Origin: Dermacentor variabilis
Taxonomy: Eukaryota > Arthropoda > Arachnida > Ixodida > Ixodidae
Assembly: GCF_050947875.1 (NCBI RefSeq)
Contig: NC_134568.1
Location: 215,245,678 to 215,309,677 of the forward strand
Direction of reading: 5' to 3'
DNA: 64,000 bases
The notes below the pieces were generated by a model. The model made no database searches. It was given only the letters and a program-made list of their open reading frames with translations, and was not told the origin of the DNA. The position numbers were made by a program, and so were the translations under genes. Each line of letters opens with the position of its first letter. Position 1 is the stretch's first letter. Positions 1-13,214 of the stretch are shown here, in pieces.

Positions 1-137
1 ATTGGAAAAGGAGCCATCCTGGCGACTCATGGCGAACATAGTAGCAGTTATTTACACAGTAGCGCAGAAGCACATGGATGACGATAGAAACAGACGGGAC
101 ACAGCGCTAACAACTGAGTGTCTATTGCACGAGAGCC

Positions 138-165
<28 letters not shown>
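138..165. repeat. (TA)n microsatellite
   Basis: About fourteen TA units with one interruption. It lies on the 3' side of the Penelope-like remnant, where such elements often end in simple repeats. Confidence 0.9.
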
Positions 166-169
<4 letters not shown>

Positions 170-640
170 CAGCGCATGAAAGGAAGAGAGGGCAAGATAC
201 AGACAAATGAACCCAGCAAGATCAACTGACATTGGCGGCTAACGCGGCAAAAACAGTATTTCTTTCTCCGATAAGGATACTGACGGGCAACTTAACACAA
301 TTCCTGTTCCTAATCTCTACAGCTTCTACTATCTCTGTGGTGAGCTGGTCAGGGTTTCTGGCCAGCGAATGAGTGCGATAAAATAGAAGCTTGCATCCGC
401 AGCGTGCGCAATGCGCGGCAAGGTGGGCTAGTTTTTTAACGTTATACCTGTGCTCACAAATTGCTCGTCGATGCACTTCCCAACTGTCCCACATACTCTT
501 TGCCGCAGTCCAATCTGATGCTGTAAACCACCCCTTCAACACAAGGAACAAACGATTTGCGGTGCGTCTTGTCGCACCCACGAGGCTTGCGCTGTTAAGA
601 ACGGCCCGCTGAGATGCAAGTTTTGCCAGCCAGTTGCGAC
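170..640 (-). mobile_element. Penelope-like element remnant (GIY-YIG endonuclease)
   Basis: Minus-strand translation around 481-535 gives GVVYSIRLDCGKEYVGQ, which carries the spaced GxxY and YVG halves of a GIY-YIG nuclease as seen at the C-terminus of Penelope-like retroelements. After a frameshift near 480 the frame continues (about 250-455) with EHRYNVKKLAHLAAHC, ARCGCKLLF and TTEIVEAVEI. This fits the rest of the nuclease: a Cys/His-rich insert and a Glu-containing helix where the catalytic Glu is expected. A minus-strand frame is open for 166 codons but spans the frameshift, so it is not the ancestral reading. No reverse transcriptase is visible upstream. The sequence at 1-165, ending in a TA tract, lies on the 3' side and may be its tail (inference). 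The element is dead. Confidence 0.55.
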
Positions 641-976
641 AGCTGGGGCAACCTTTTCTTCGAACGCCACCGTTACGCTCTAGCCTCGTCGCCATTGTGA
701 CTAAGCGCGCTCGGCGGACCAACTATTGTTACTGAGCCCGCCACTGCCAACCTGGTCTGCCGCGAGCGGGGGAGTGCCCGCGGGAACGTCTACTGAGGCC
801 TCTTCCCACGCGCCGTTCGAGACGCAAGACAATGGGCTACCGGCCGCGCTGTGGGGGTCAGCTCCGAGTTCTACGAAGTCCGTCTGACGTCCGGCTCCGG
901 ACCGTGAACCTCGCGCAAGGAAATGTGTGCGTGAGTGTTGTAGGAGTTGTCGGACGATCTCGCCGCTGCCACCATT

Positions 977-1652
977 TGTAACATTTGGGATCGGGCTTGT
1001 AGGACGATCGGAGGTACTTGGACTAGGCAAGCAGGGTTTATTTACATTATTTACAGTTGAACATGGGATACATTTACACTCTAGCGTGACTCCCAAATGG
1101 AGCACGCAAGACAAAGCATACAGCAATCGAGCACACAGCTCACGAGTACATTTCGAGTACAGAGCACGACGACGAGCACACTCTAGCAGCCGACAATCGC
1201 TGCTTATAAGCACTCCGTTCGATGTCATCGTAGAGAGTCCCCGCGGTCGCCTTCGTGAGAAGGGGGTAGGGGTTTTACGCACACACATGCCGCACAGGTT
1301 TCAGTGCTCTCTCCGAGGGCAGACGACCTTTACAGCGCGGTCGTCGTGGTATCCATTGTCCCGCGTCCCCTTAGGCAGGTGGTCACGCCCGACCCCAGTC
1401 GGCGTCTCTAAATTCCAGAGCGGACCTCGCACAGCGGCCTCCGCCGCTGCACATTGTCTGGTGTCTCGAAAAGCGCATGGGGAGGTTCCGCCAATTACCT
1501 CCCCTCAAGAACTCCCCTGAGCTGACCCCTCGCCGCGTGGCTGCCGGTTATCCGAAGTTCTCTGAAGTGCGCCACCACCCCGTTTGGATCGAAACGCGTG
1601 CAGCGGGCCTAAGTAACTTGCACTTTGCCACCCTGGCAGGCCATTCCTTACA
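977..1652 (-). mobile_element. Solo LTR, family S copy 1
   Basis: The block is bounded by TG...CA ends (plus strand starts TGTAACATTTGGG and ends CCATTCCTTACA). It is homologous along its length to 12430-13188 and 52251-53005. Read on the minus strand it has LTR architecture: a TTATAA box near 1204-1209 and AATAAA near 1037-1042, about 60 bases before the 3' end. No internal retrotransposon sequence adjoins either side, so it is a solo LTR. The 5-base flanks (CCATT, GTGTG) do not match. It is 80 bases shorter than the other good copies. Ty3/gypsy origin is inferred. Confidence 0.65.
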
Positions 1653-1990
1653 GTGTGTGTGTGTGTAAGCCGTCCCGCATAGAGGCGGCTCGTCTCCTGG
1701 TTGAACCTTTCCCTCACTTTGGGATAGAGGGAATACCGAGTGTTTATAAACCGCTGTTGTGCGGATGCTCAGTGTACTTTCTCTCGCAGTCATGCTAGAC
1801 TGATGAACTGCAACCTCCTGATGTAGATACTGTAAATAAACCCATATTCCTCGTTCTCGATGAGAAGCAGTCCTTCCCTTCAACAACGTCCTCAGCGTGG
1901 ATAAGTTGGACGACGGCATGGGCCAGCTACCTTCTAATTCATGCCCGACTCCAATCTTGACAACTGAGTACGAACAGTGGGATTGAGCCC
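1653..1990 (+). mobile_element. Possible LTR fragment, plus orientation
   Basis: A second LTR-like arrangement lies directly beside the solo LTR: a TTTATAAA box near 1743-1750 and, about 90 bases on, TGTAAATAAACC with an AATAAA signal near 1834. Clear TG/CA ends, a primer-binding site and a target duplication were not seen, so this is a weak call. Confidence 0.3.
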
Positions 1991-3575
1991 CCAATCCTGA
2001 CAGCGCGTATCCGCGTTTACCCTCGCGCACAAACTAGACAGCTTCAAAGGGGCAGAGAACGCGACATCTACACCTACACGTTTCTCGATCTTTTTCAGAT
2101 TGTGACTAATCTTGCGTAGGTAAGGCAAGACGATTACTTTCTTTTTTTTATCTTACGCCACCTGGTCAGTGGCACTGCGACTTTCGTTCTTATTTTTCTT
2201 TAGAATGCTGCCTGCCACAGCGGTCAATATAAATGCAACCGGCGTCTAACAGACGTGGGACTTGGTACACAAAACTTCTGGGAACCAAGCGCGGGAAGGA
2301 ATACAAAAGGGAGTTTTTGAAGCAAAAATTGATGATACCTCGCTTGACCAGCTTTGAATGAGCTGATGAGTATGCAAGGATGGGTTTCTTGCCTCTCGGC
2401 TTGTAAAACCAACGCACCTGTTTACTAGCAAATATGAGGGTGAGATCCAAGAACCAGATAGTAACTTTAACGGGTGCTTCAGTCGTTACACGAAGTTGCC
2501 TGGGGCATTTATTAAAAAAAAAACAGCGCGAACAGCGGACGTCGCGGCGGCAGGCAAACATTTGTCACAGTCTAATAAAGCCAAGCAATTGTCAACATGC
2601 CGAAATATTCTTGCTGCTCCTAGTCCTTCCAAACGAGAGCACATTTTCCTGTCTTAATGGTCCAGAAACAAGTCGCTCGAACAAGGCGCGATGCGGCAAC
2701 CTATGGAAATGCCTGTCTTTTGTATGAAGTTTGAATCACGCCAAGAGGCGAATGCCGAGGAAAGATAAAAGTTACAAAATTCTAAAAGTTTCCCGGAGGC
2801 AAGACCTGTTTCATTCTGGAACTTCACTACACCATGAATGTCAATAGTGTTTTCCGCACACAGGAGGAGATCAGTTCGTGGTACGGATTAGAATAAGTCC
2901 TTTATGTCCAGAGAAAAGGTAGTGAAGCTGCCCTTGGCATTGTCGTTTCAAAATTCTGTGACTTCATTAGAACTGGTTATTAGAAACGGATCATCAATTG
3001 TTAGGACTTTCAGTTTTGCTTGCAGAAAATATGTGAACGACTTTTGCGAGCAACCGCTTTCGGAAACGCTAACCCAGAATGGCCTGTCTGTCATCCTTAT
3101 GCATTTTGGCCGTGGAGAACATTTTTAAACTACGGTTTTCGCTTTTGTCCAAATCCCGACGTAGCGCATCTAATCCAAAGCTTTCGTACAACCTGCTTGC
3201 TCCCTTCTTTTTTTTTTTTTTTTACTTTCGCTAGGCACACATCGTCCCGCTTAAAGAATGAAGAGTTTATAGCGTCTAGTGCCTTAGTATTGGAAACACG
3301 GTTCGGGAGCACAGTGCAGACACCATCGTTATCGGATTGTACCAACGACAAAGGACACTTGGGGGACACCGCATGAGAACGTGCAGGCAAGTGAACGAAC
3401 TGTCCCCAGCTCACCATGTTGCTAGGGTGGCTAGAACTGGGAGGTGTGCAAACCGGTGGCTCCAAGCTTGCCGAGACGCGCCATGCCGCTGCGGTGGCGC
3501 TGTCGTAGGGGGCACGGTACAGGCAAAACATTCATTCACAGTGGAGGAAAAGAACTAGGAAGCTTACCAGCAAGT
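1991..3575. other. No recognised feature
   Basis: AT-moderate sequence with short homopolymers (T15 near 3210, A10 near 2514). No frame resembles a known family, no inverted repeats stand out, and no RNA gene was recognised. Confidence 0.5.
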
Positions 3576-3579
3576 ATGC

Positions 3580-4238
3580 GGCCTGTGGGGTGGGCAACAC
3601 AGCAACAAAGAAGGTCAAGCGGAAAGTCAGAGAGGCTGAATTAATCTCATGGGTGGCGGCAATGGAAAAGAAACCTGCCATGAGTAACTACTTAAGGGGA
3701 AAAAACGAAATAAGGAAAGAAACCATTTATGATAACTCAAAGGGAAGCTCATTACTTTTCGAAGCGAGATCGGGATGCCTTAGAACACGCACCTATAAAG
3801 CGAGATATAAGAAGGAAGAAGAAGCATGTGCTTGCTGCGGTAAAGCTAGGGAAACGACGGAGCATATTTTATTAGAATGTGAAGACGTCTAGTCTATCCA
3901 GCGGTCGATTTAGGCACCACTGGCCTCCTTGAAGCCCTTGGGTTCAGCGGGAGCAGTGGTAAAGCAAACAGGTCCGCAATAGACATCAGTAAGAGGCGAT
4001 TGGAGGATTGGTGGAAGAAAAGTAGGGAAACGACAAAAGACGGAGACGTACAAAAGCACAGTTCGCAATAGGGTATCAGAAAATTTGGACGTGGTAGTTC
4101 ATAGTGTTTTTTTTTTTCATTGGTTAATCTAGGTAGGATATTAGGCAGCATAGTAGCAAGAGCTTGGTGGCGCAAGCCACCGCCCCGTTCCAAAGGGGAC
4201 GCTCATAACATCCATCCATCCATCCATCCATCCATCCG
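3580..4238 (+). mobile_element. LINE 3' end with zinc-binding C-terminus and CATC tail
   Basis: The frame at 3590-3892 translates to a basic segment followed by EEEACACCGKARETTEHILLEC, whose CxxC...HxxxxC spacing is the zinc-binding motif at the C-terminus of many non-LTR retrotransposon ORF2 proteins. The frame then breaks, but related residues continue in other frames to about 4080. The element ends in a run of CATC units at 4209-4237, typical of LINEs that end in short tandem repeats. It is strongly 5'-truncated: no reverse transcriptase is present. Clade not determined. Confidence 0.6.
4209..4237. repeat. (CATC)n, LINE 3' terminal repeat
   Basis: Seven CATC units directly at the 3' end of the preceding LINE fragment. 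Read as the element's tail rather than as independent satellite. Confidence 0.8.
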
Positions 4239-5095
4239 GTAGCTGCGCACGGCGTCTGTGGCATGGCACTGGCGCCGCGTGTTGCTTGCTTTTCTCAGGT
4301 GTAAGTTGCGTTACCATTTAGCAACAATATTGCCCCTTCACGATACACGACCATGGCGCTTCCTAACCTTCATCATGCGCCAGCAAAATAATCCATGCAT
4401 AATGCAACCATTATTCGATAAAGCATACTTTGAAGGCACCGCATTTTTATTACAATTGTGGCGAACGCAAAATTATCACTACACATTTTTATATGATTTT
4501 GCGACGTAATTAAGGAGAGTAACCCGAAGTTTTTCGAGCGAGAGGGGGGCATCTTTCGGCAACATTTTATTGTTTCGTTGCTCTGAAATTAGCGTGCGCT
4601 AACGTGCGAGACATTATGATGGCTCTTAGTGCGGTAGTTAGTGACATTTATTGCGAATGATATCTTGTCCCATTTATACGTTCTCTTTTTCTCTGTGCAC
4701 CTTTGAGTGGCGTCTAAGGCTGTGCAATATAAGGGAGCCAGTGTATATGCTCAGTGTTGTAGGGAACTGAGACTGAACTTTGTTTCGTGGCTTCGTAACA
4801 CATAACTTTATTGGCAACAGTATCCGTGACTCCGTGGTGGTTGATACGTGCTTTAAACTACGCAAAGTTTCAGCCTCTTTATTTTATATATTTTTTTTGC
4901 ACCTGCTGCATGGTTTAGGCATTTTAAAAGGGAAGCAATCCTTGTGATAAACAAAAAGATCTAACAACTAATCAGGTTAGTTATGCGCAATGCTTTGCAG
5001 CCAGACTGTGACACGCTGCTTCCTGCAGTATGCAGGCTGCTTACAATATTTGAATACATGCACATTGTGCTCAGCATGCGTTAGCCTGCTTAATT
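4239..5095. other. No recognised feature
   Basis: AT-rich sequence. The open frames here (83 codons or fewer) have no recognisable domain. Confidence 0.5.
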
Positions 5096-5099
5096 CGAC

Positions 5100-5350
5100 A
5101 ACATGAATCAAGTTGTACAATGACTCTGACGGCTGCAGAAGACAGAAGCCCTCCAAAATCCCATTCCTTGGATACGTCAGTCGGCACTTCCGCTGTAGTA
5201 CTCTTGTCCCTTGGCACATCCCTACCCTCAATTGTTGGCTGGTTTATGATACCTATAGGGACTGATTCTTTTGGCAGGCCCATACCATGTGGTGGAGGTC
5301 TGCCTTCTCCCCATAAAGTCAACATTTCTGGTTCAGATATCCCGGATCTA
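5100..5350 (-). mobile_element. Degenerate LINE C-terminal zinc-finger region
   Basis: Minus-strand translation over 5265-5340 reads KC*LYGEKADLHHMVWAC (asterisk is a stop). This fits the Cx2C...HxxxxC ending of LINE ORF2 proteins, with the second Cys replaced. Downstream residues are recognisable only across frames and stops. A competing 84-codon open minus-strand frame covers the same bases but shows no domain. Old, broken fragment. Confidence 0.4.
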
Positions 5351-6250
5351 TCGCCTGGAATTTGCGCGGGTGGTTATAAGGCAGCGTCCGTAACTTTATG
5401 ATATGTATTTCTTGCGAGTTGTTCAGATGCTTTGCTGGGGCTAAGGCAGGCGGTTGTTAAATTTGCCCCTCCCGTCAGTAGTGCTGAAGGAGGTCCGCGT
5501 ATGCTACAAGAAGGTTCGTTTTTGCGCGCTTGAATTTGGTGGGAACTAGAGTAGCAGAATGCGCGCGATCGTGCAACGCAGCAGCCTCTCGGATAAGCAT
5601 GTTAAGACAGCCAAACTAATGAGCTCAGTACTTGTTTCTTCATCTTAACGATTCACAAGATCTTTGCCGACGAATTATACCGGTGCTAGTATGTCTCGAT
5701 AGCGACGTCCACTTAGGACGTTAATGCCTGGAAAGCACATACGGACGACCTATTTTTTACAGCTTCTCATTGGCCCGACCGGGTGCGTCTTTTTCGAGTC
5801 CCAGTAACAATGAAGCGCCGCGCTTCCTATAGAGGACTCAGACGTATAGTAACGACAATCTTGTGCACAGGATATACGCACAACAACGCTCTGCCCTCCT
5901 GCGCGCACATCGGGCAAGTTTTTATTGTCACTTCTGATGTCTTCACAACAAAAAAACGAGGAAGAATACCGACGAAATATTTGAAAAGCTATTGTTGGTG
6001 AAGATAAACAATGTGTGAAGGGCGGCAGAGAACGCGCTGAAACTGCCAGGCCAGCTCCAGTCTGTTTACTGCATACTTGTGCAATGTTCATAACATATCG
6101 GAGGAAAGTAACGTAAAATTAGTCGATTACTTTTGAGTAATTCCTCGCTTACTTTCGTGGGGATGTAATCGGTAAATGTAATCACATTGTTTAATGAAGC
6201 AATTGTAATTTTAATCAGTTACCTGTTTCTGTAACGTGCACAAGTCTGCT
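5351..6250. other. No gene; AT-rich self-complementary patch at the end
   Basis: No recognisable coding sequence. At 6105-6240 there are repeated GTAAC, GATTAC and GTAATC words on both strands, the look of an AT-rich foldback repeat. Its ends could not be fixed. Confidence 0.4.
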
Positions 6251-6253
6251 ATA

Positions 6254-7062
6254 CGGGGCGATCATTTTTAAGATTTACGATTTTTTTTTAATTCGTTTGT
6301 GGCAGATAGCGTAATTCTAGTTCTTGAGGTGGATTATTTAGAGAGGCGGACATTATTTGCACGAGAACTCGAAACACATATTCAACTAATTAACGAAAAT
6401 TCACTGATTAACGTCTTAACTAAGCCTTACATCGCGCATTGCAATTTACGAATCGTAGGTAGTGAGTTCGCAAGACTTATCCGCTTGAAATGAATTCCCA
6501 GAGTGACTCCACTCTGGAGACATGTACCATCAAACTCGCCGTAAAAATATACTGTTGTTCCACTTAGTCTTTAAACAAAACGCTCCGTAATGCATCGAAG
6601 CTCAAAAGGAAGCGGAACGCCCGTGGATGTTTGTCGCCCCACGCTTTGAGAAATAATGGGCGCTATGTCGTAAAGCTGTTCCAAATGTTTCTATTCGAAT
6701 TCTGCAATCAACTATCCACTATTTGGCAAAAGAACTGTTTCGGGCCGCGCCGCTTGGCCTGTCTGTCAAGCGGCGTCACAAAAACTGCGAGAACAAGAAA
6801 ACTGTGTCATCCTGCGAATTCGTTCCAAGTGGATCCGCCTTGCAGTCCTGTAAATCCGCTTGAATTTGTAAATTGCAATATGTGTCACAAGGTCGTTAGT
6901 CAGTGGCTCATTAGTGTTTTTTTTCTAATTAGTCGGTTATGCATTTCAATGTTTTTGCAAGTAATGTCCGCCTCTTCGAGTAGAGCAGCTCATGAACTAG
7001 AATCGTGCTATCTGCCACAGGCAATTTATAAAATTTTTGAAAGTGTTCGATGAAACAGCCGG
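6254..7062. mobile_element. Foldback inverted-repeat element F, copy 1
   Basis: The left part (GTGGCAGATAGC... near 6299) and right part (...GCTATCTGCCAC near 7018) are long imperfect reverse complements, so the element is nearly a palindrome with arms of roughly 300 bases. The ends (CGGGGCGATCAT left, GAAACAGCCGG right) lie next to TA dinucleotides at 6252-6253 and 7063-7064. The same structure recurs at 24243-24908 and 44927-45571. No transposase is encoded, and open frames inside are incidental. TA target sites are typical of Tc1/mariner-like elements, but the superfamily is not established. Confidence 0.6.
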
Positions 7063-7064
7063 TA

Positions 7065-9094
<2,030 letters not shown>

Positions 9095-9209
9095 CGAGAA
9101 GCCAACAAAGACACCAAGGACAAATAGCGGAAATTACTTGTACTTACTAACTGAATTAAAGAAATGATAAATTAATGGCAATGAAAGTGGATGAACAAAC
9201 AACTTCCCG

Positions 9210-9270
9210 CAGGTGGGGAACGATCCCACGTCGTGCGATGCTCTAACCAAGTGAGCTACCGCGGCGCCGT
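9210..9270 (-). repeat. tRNA-like pol III promoter region
   Basis: On the minus strand it reads GCGGTAGCTCACTTGGTTAG (A-box region) and then GTGGGATCGTTCCCCAC (B-box-like, in a short stem). The order and spacing match the D and T arms of a tRNA, but there is no acceptor stem pairing, so this is a tRNA-derived repeat rather than a tRNA gene. Confidence 0.5.
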
Positions 9271-9328
9271 TTCTTCATTCACTTTCTTGGGTATTTATGT
9301 GTTATTACTAGAACTAACCTTGGGAGTG

Positions 9329-9545
9329 ACCCGCAGTGGTTGCTTAGTGGCTATGGTGTTGGGCTTCTAAGCACGAGGTCGCGGGATTGAATCCCGGCCA
9401 CAGCGGCCGCATTTCTATGGGGCCGAAATGCGAAAACACCCGTGTACTTAGATTTAGGTGCACGTTAAAAAACCGCGGGTTGTCCACATTTCCGGCGTGC
9501 CTCATTATCAGATCGTGGTTGTGGCACGTAAAACCTCATAATTTT
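9329..9545 (+). mobile_element. tRNA-derived SINE, copy 1
   Basis: The copy starts with a tRNA-like head: A-box-like TTAGTGGCTATGG and B-box-like GGGATTGAATCCC. A conserved body follows (GCGGCCGCATTTCTATGGGG, GTGCACGTTAAAAAACC) and then an A/T-rich end. It is flanked by AACCTTGGGAGTG (9316-9328) and AACCTTGAGAGTG (9546-9558), a 12/13 target duplication. Related copies lie at 14659-14885, 33675-33910, 34248-34498 and, more diverged, 19258-19480. It would be transcribed by RNA polymerase III and mobilised by a LINE (family knowledge). Confidence 0.8.
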
Positions 9546-9558
9546 AACCTTGAGAGTG

Positions 9559-9680
9559 TTAGCCAGCGCCACCACTCACAAACTTTGTAACGTCCTTTCT
9601 GCCGCAGGCACAAAGGATGTTACCGCACATGCTACCTGAAGGCCTCGCCAATGTTGTCGGATTCGAGACCCTCGTTATCT
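9559..9680. other. Remaining centre of the inverted-arm repeat
   Basis: This continues the host repeat that the SINE split. Reading AACCTTGGGAGTG directly into TTAGCCAGCGCC gives a continuous sequence, which fits the insertion interpretation. Confidence 0.4.
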
Positions 9681-9931
9681 AAGAACGAGAAGAAAGTTGT
9701 TTTTTCATCCACTTTCATTGTCATTAATTTATCATTTCTTTAGTTCAATCAGTAAGTACAAGTAATTTCCCCTATGTTGTCCTTGGTGTCTTTGTTGGCT
9801 TCTGATGATATCAGTCATAGGCGGAAAGTTTTCATTTTCCCGGGAAGGGGGTGGGGGGGGGTCGAGGGAGCTGTATATAAATATATGGTGTTCGGAAAGC
9901 TGGTCGGGCCCCAGCCCCCGGGAAAATAAAA

Positions 9932-9933
<2 letters not shown>

Positions 9934-10006
<73 letters not shown>
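9934..10006. repeat. (TA)n microsatellite
   Basis: About 35 uninterrupted TA units. The poly-Tyr/Ile open frames across it are artefacts. Confidence 0.95.
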
Positions 10007-10008
<2 letters not shown>

Positions 10009-10322
10009 GTTCACTGAAGTGACGGCCTTATATGTGCATTTACAAGACCTCATAGTAGGAGACAGTACAATTTCACAGCCCGAGTTTTCTCCCACCACCA
10101 AGAATCTGGCGTCTCTCGGTGGTGTAATCTTCATTCGTGAAATTGTTTTATACTTCGCTATCGTTAATACCACTTCGCCTTTCCGGCGAAACTGCAGCTT
10201 CTCTCTGCCTCTTTTTCCCTCCCGTTTTCTGTGAGTCCGAGTATAAGCGCTCCTGCGCATGACTGCTGTTGATTCTGATTTCGATTGGATCCGGCTTGGC
10301 CTCATCTGTTACTGAGTGAATT
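10007..10322. other. No gene; short family-A-like terminus
   Basis: At 10165-10200 the sequence CTTCGCCTTTCCGGCGAAACTGCAGC resembles the end of the family-A repeats at 36001-37340, so a small end fragment of that family may be present. Nothing else is recognised. Confidence 0.35.
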
Positions 10323-10770
10323 ATACAGGGTGCCCCAACTATAATGCACCAAGACTTTAAAAAATGAGCAGTTGCGTTACTCGAAGAAAACCTAGTGCAT
10401 ATTGTTTCCAGTGCAGTGAAGTAACCGCCAGTAGTTCTTTCGTTCCTGAAATTTAATTCGACAATTGCAATTAATTATCTAATTCGACAAGTACTGTCCT
10501 GACAAATATCAATGAGGCATTTGCAGGTACCCCCAGGCACCTCCAAATGACATCTAAATGCTTTGTTTTCAGCGACGTACTGATTGCGTGCATTTTTTTT
10601 TACTGGCAAGCAAACCTCACAAGATATGAAAAATACGATGTGACTGCGCTCCCCACCCGCATCATAAAGCAGCGCCCTGATATAAGCTGATTGAAAGCAA
10701 CTGCGCTGCCTGTCGCTAACCCGAAAAGACAGCGCATCGCCTTGATAATGGTACGAAAGGAGCACCAAGA
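10323..10770 (+). mobile_element. Possible one-ended DNA-element fragment
   Basis: The sequence starts TATACAGGGTGCCCCAACTA, a TA followed by CAGGGTG like the terminus of the foldback element at 44927. No matching right end was found, so this is at most a truncated copy. Confidence 0.3.
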
Positions 10771-10949
10771 GCAGGTTTCGCGACCCTGCAGCTATTCCTT
10801 CCTCTCTACGTCACATTTACTATCCGTCTCCCAAAGCCGACTGATCACATTGATAAAAAAGCCCTTGATAACGCGGCTGAAGCGCCACTCTGACCACGCA
10901 CGAAGCGCGAAAAGCTATGTACTAGGCATAGCATGTTTCAATATCCCGG

Positions 10950-11560
10950 CGTTGCTCGCACCGCATCGACAGAGTACGCGCGCACTATCATAATTCTTGT
11001 CATCTCCCAGCCTCCCGAAGTGTCACTTTCACAGACTTGATCCATCCCTAAAGCTGCAAATTCCATCAAAAGTTTCCCGCTCTGAGGCGACTGTTTTGTG
11101 CCGCCTCTGGCTCGGGGTGGCGTTTACAAAGGCCTACTCGTTCCGCATTGGAATGGGGTGGGGGGTACGCCCATGTGCGAGTCTTGTGCGACTGTAGAAA
11201 CGGCTGAGCACATCTTATGTCTCTGTAACCAGTACGACGTCGAATGTGAAGCTCTCCGGAGAGCATTGAAGCGGCTGGACTCTAGACCATTCTCGGAAAT
11301 GAAGATCCTTGGCCCATGACAGTACGCGTCGATGGCACCGAAAGCCACGAAAGCGGTGTTGCAGTACCTCAAGTCGGCAGGTCTTGGCAACCGTGAGCGT
11401 ACTCGTGAACCTTAAAATGTGCGCGAGAGTGCGCTCTCTCATTTTATCCCTATGCCCCTTCCCCCACTGCAGGGTAGCAAACCGGCCGTGCTTCTGGTTA
11501 ACCTTCCTGCCTCTCTTCTGTTTCTCGCTCTCTCTCTCTATCTCAAACAAAACATAACGT
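10950..11560 (+). mobile_element. LINE ORF2 C-terminus and 3' UTR (lineage L)
   Basis: The frame at 10997-11197 contains LDPSLKLQIPSKVSRSEATV and LCRLWLGVAFTKAYSFRIGM. After a frameshift near 11160 it continues as CESCATVETAEHILCLCNQY, the C-terminal CxxC...HxxxxC zinc motif of ORF2, then ALKRLDSRPFSEMKILGP and, past a stop, KATKAVLQYLKSAGLG. The same last segment occurs at 29428-29590. The following 3' UTR (around 11460-11540, GGGTAGCAAACCGGCCGTGC...GGTTAACC) also matches 29680-29720. This is a dead 5'-truncated insertion. Lineage L has an RNase H domain after the RT, judged from the other copies. Confidence 0.7.
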
Positions 11561-11863
11561 AATAGAAACATCGAACATTGAAATGATGAGGTTAGCAACT
11601 GCCTTCCTTCGCAGCGTTCTAAAAACGCTGCTAAGGAAAGCAGTTGCTGCCCCCTGGCGAAGACAAGTCCCCCTGTCGTAAACTTGGTTTAAAACGACAT
11701 TCCTTTTTCAACTACTGCTCATAGAATTGCATACGTTATTCGTGCATGTGGTTAAATTTCATCGATGTATTCAAGGCATGCTAAAGCCGATAAAGAGTCC
11801 GTGCAGATTGCCTACATTTATGGTTGGTCGTATATTTTAATAAAATTTCCAGCTCGAAGAACT
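11561..11863. other. No recognised feature
   Basis: Mixed sequence between a LINE end and the tandem repeat. Nothing was recognised. Confidence 0.5.
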
Positions 11864-12429
11864 GCCACTAATTTTAATGTTGTTGACGACATGTGTCCTA
11901 GCACCGCAGACTGCATGGTAATACCTGTGAAACCACGCACTGTATGCGTAAGTAATGCATCTGTGAATCCGTCACTTTCAACAAATCACAGCAAACGTGC
12001 GCGTGCGCAACACACACACGCCCACAACACACACACGAACACACACTGCCACTAATTTTAATGTTGTTGACGACATGTGTTCTAGCACCACAGACTGCAT
12101 GGTAATGTGTACCTGTGAAACCACGCACTGTAAACGTCAGTAACGCATCTGTGGAAACGTCACTTTCAACAAATCACAGCAAACGTGCGCGTGCGCAACA
12201 CACACACGCCCACAACACACACACACGAACACATACTGCCGCTAATTTTAATGTTGTTGACGACATGTGTTCTAGCACGTAAGACTGCATGGTAATGTGT
12301 TCCTGTGAAACCACGCACTGTATACGTAAGTAATGCATCTGTGAATCCGTCACTTTCAACAAATCACAGCAAACGTGCGCCTGCGCAATACATACACGCA
12401 CGCACACACACACACACCCATGCACACAC
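11864..12429. repeat. Three-copy tandem repeat, about 185-190 bp unit
   Basis: The phrase GCC(A/G)CTAATTTTAATGTTG starts at 11864, 12048 and 12238, giving spacings of 184 and 190 bases. Each unit runs through GACGACATGTGT, CGTCACTTTCAACAAATCACAGC, then a variable CA-rich tail. The units differ mainly in that tail. The array ends where a solo LTR begins. Confidence 0.9.
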
Positions 12430-13188
12430 TGTTAGATTCGTGGTCGTAGGGAGGACCTGGCTCTTCGTCGGGACTAGGTATACAGGATTTATTTACATAT
12501 TTACATTAAAACAAGAGATACATTCGACAGTCTAGCGTGACTCCCAATTGGAACACGCAAGACGAAGCATACAGCACACCAGCACACAGCTCCAAGCACA
12601 CTGCTTCTCGAGCACAAGCACACTCTAGCAGCCGACAAACTGCTGCTTAAAAAGCCTCTATCCTCCCTAGATTCCCAGGGGAGGGAAAACTGCTGTCCAA
12701 CCTTAGTCCAATCGGACTGTCCACAGTCGTTAGGGCGTAGTCGACCCGCCTTTGAGGGTGAGGGCTCACATGCGCACTTTCGATTCCCAGAACCCGAGTT
12801 GAACGGGTCCTCGTAACCAGAAGGTCATGCTTGCCCCAGCCACCGCCTCTTAATTCCAGAGCTGGCTTTCTCAGGTAGTCGCCACGAGTGTCAGCAGACT
12901 GTGACGAATCCTGGGGCCCGAGGAAACTCACCAACACCCTTTTGTTAGAGAAGCTCTCTTGCTGCAAATAGACCATGAAGGCCACGGCAAATCAACCAAC
13001 AAAACACGGTCCGCCAAACGCGGCCAGCCCTGTTGTAGTCTCCAGTTCTCCGAAGGAAGTTCATGGTCGGTTAGCGCTGTCGTCTTCGCCGGTTCTCTGA
13101 AGGGCGCCACCACCGCGAGTCGATCGAAGCACCTGCAGTGGGCTGAGATAGCTTTGCAGGGCAGTACCCCTGCAGGCCGATCGTAACA
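12430..13188 (-). mobile_element. Solo LTR, family S copy 2, inside a CA tract
   Basis: The plus strand begins TGTTAGATTCGTGG and ends CGATCGTAACA, a 759-base TG...CA block homologous to 977-1652 and 52251-53005. On the minus strand an AATAAA signal lies in the GGATTTATTTACA segment near 12487-12492. Both sides are CA-rich, so it probably landed in a CA microsatellite, and a target duplication cannot be defined there. No internal retroelement sequence is present. Confidence 0.7.
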
Positions 13189-13214
13189 GCGCACGCGCAC
13201 ACACACGCACACGC

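Noticed and set aside
391..612. Plus-strand open frame
   Set aside because: Antisense shadow of the Penelope-like endonuclease remnant.
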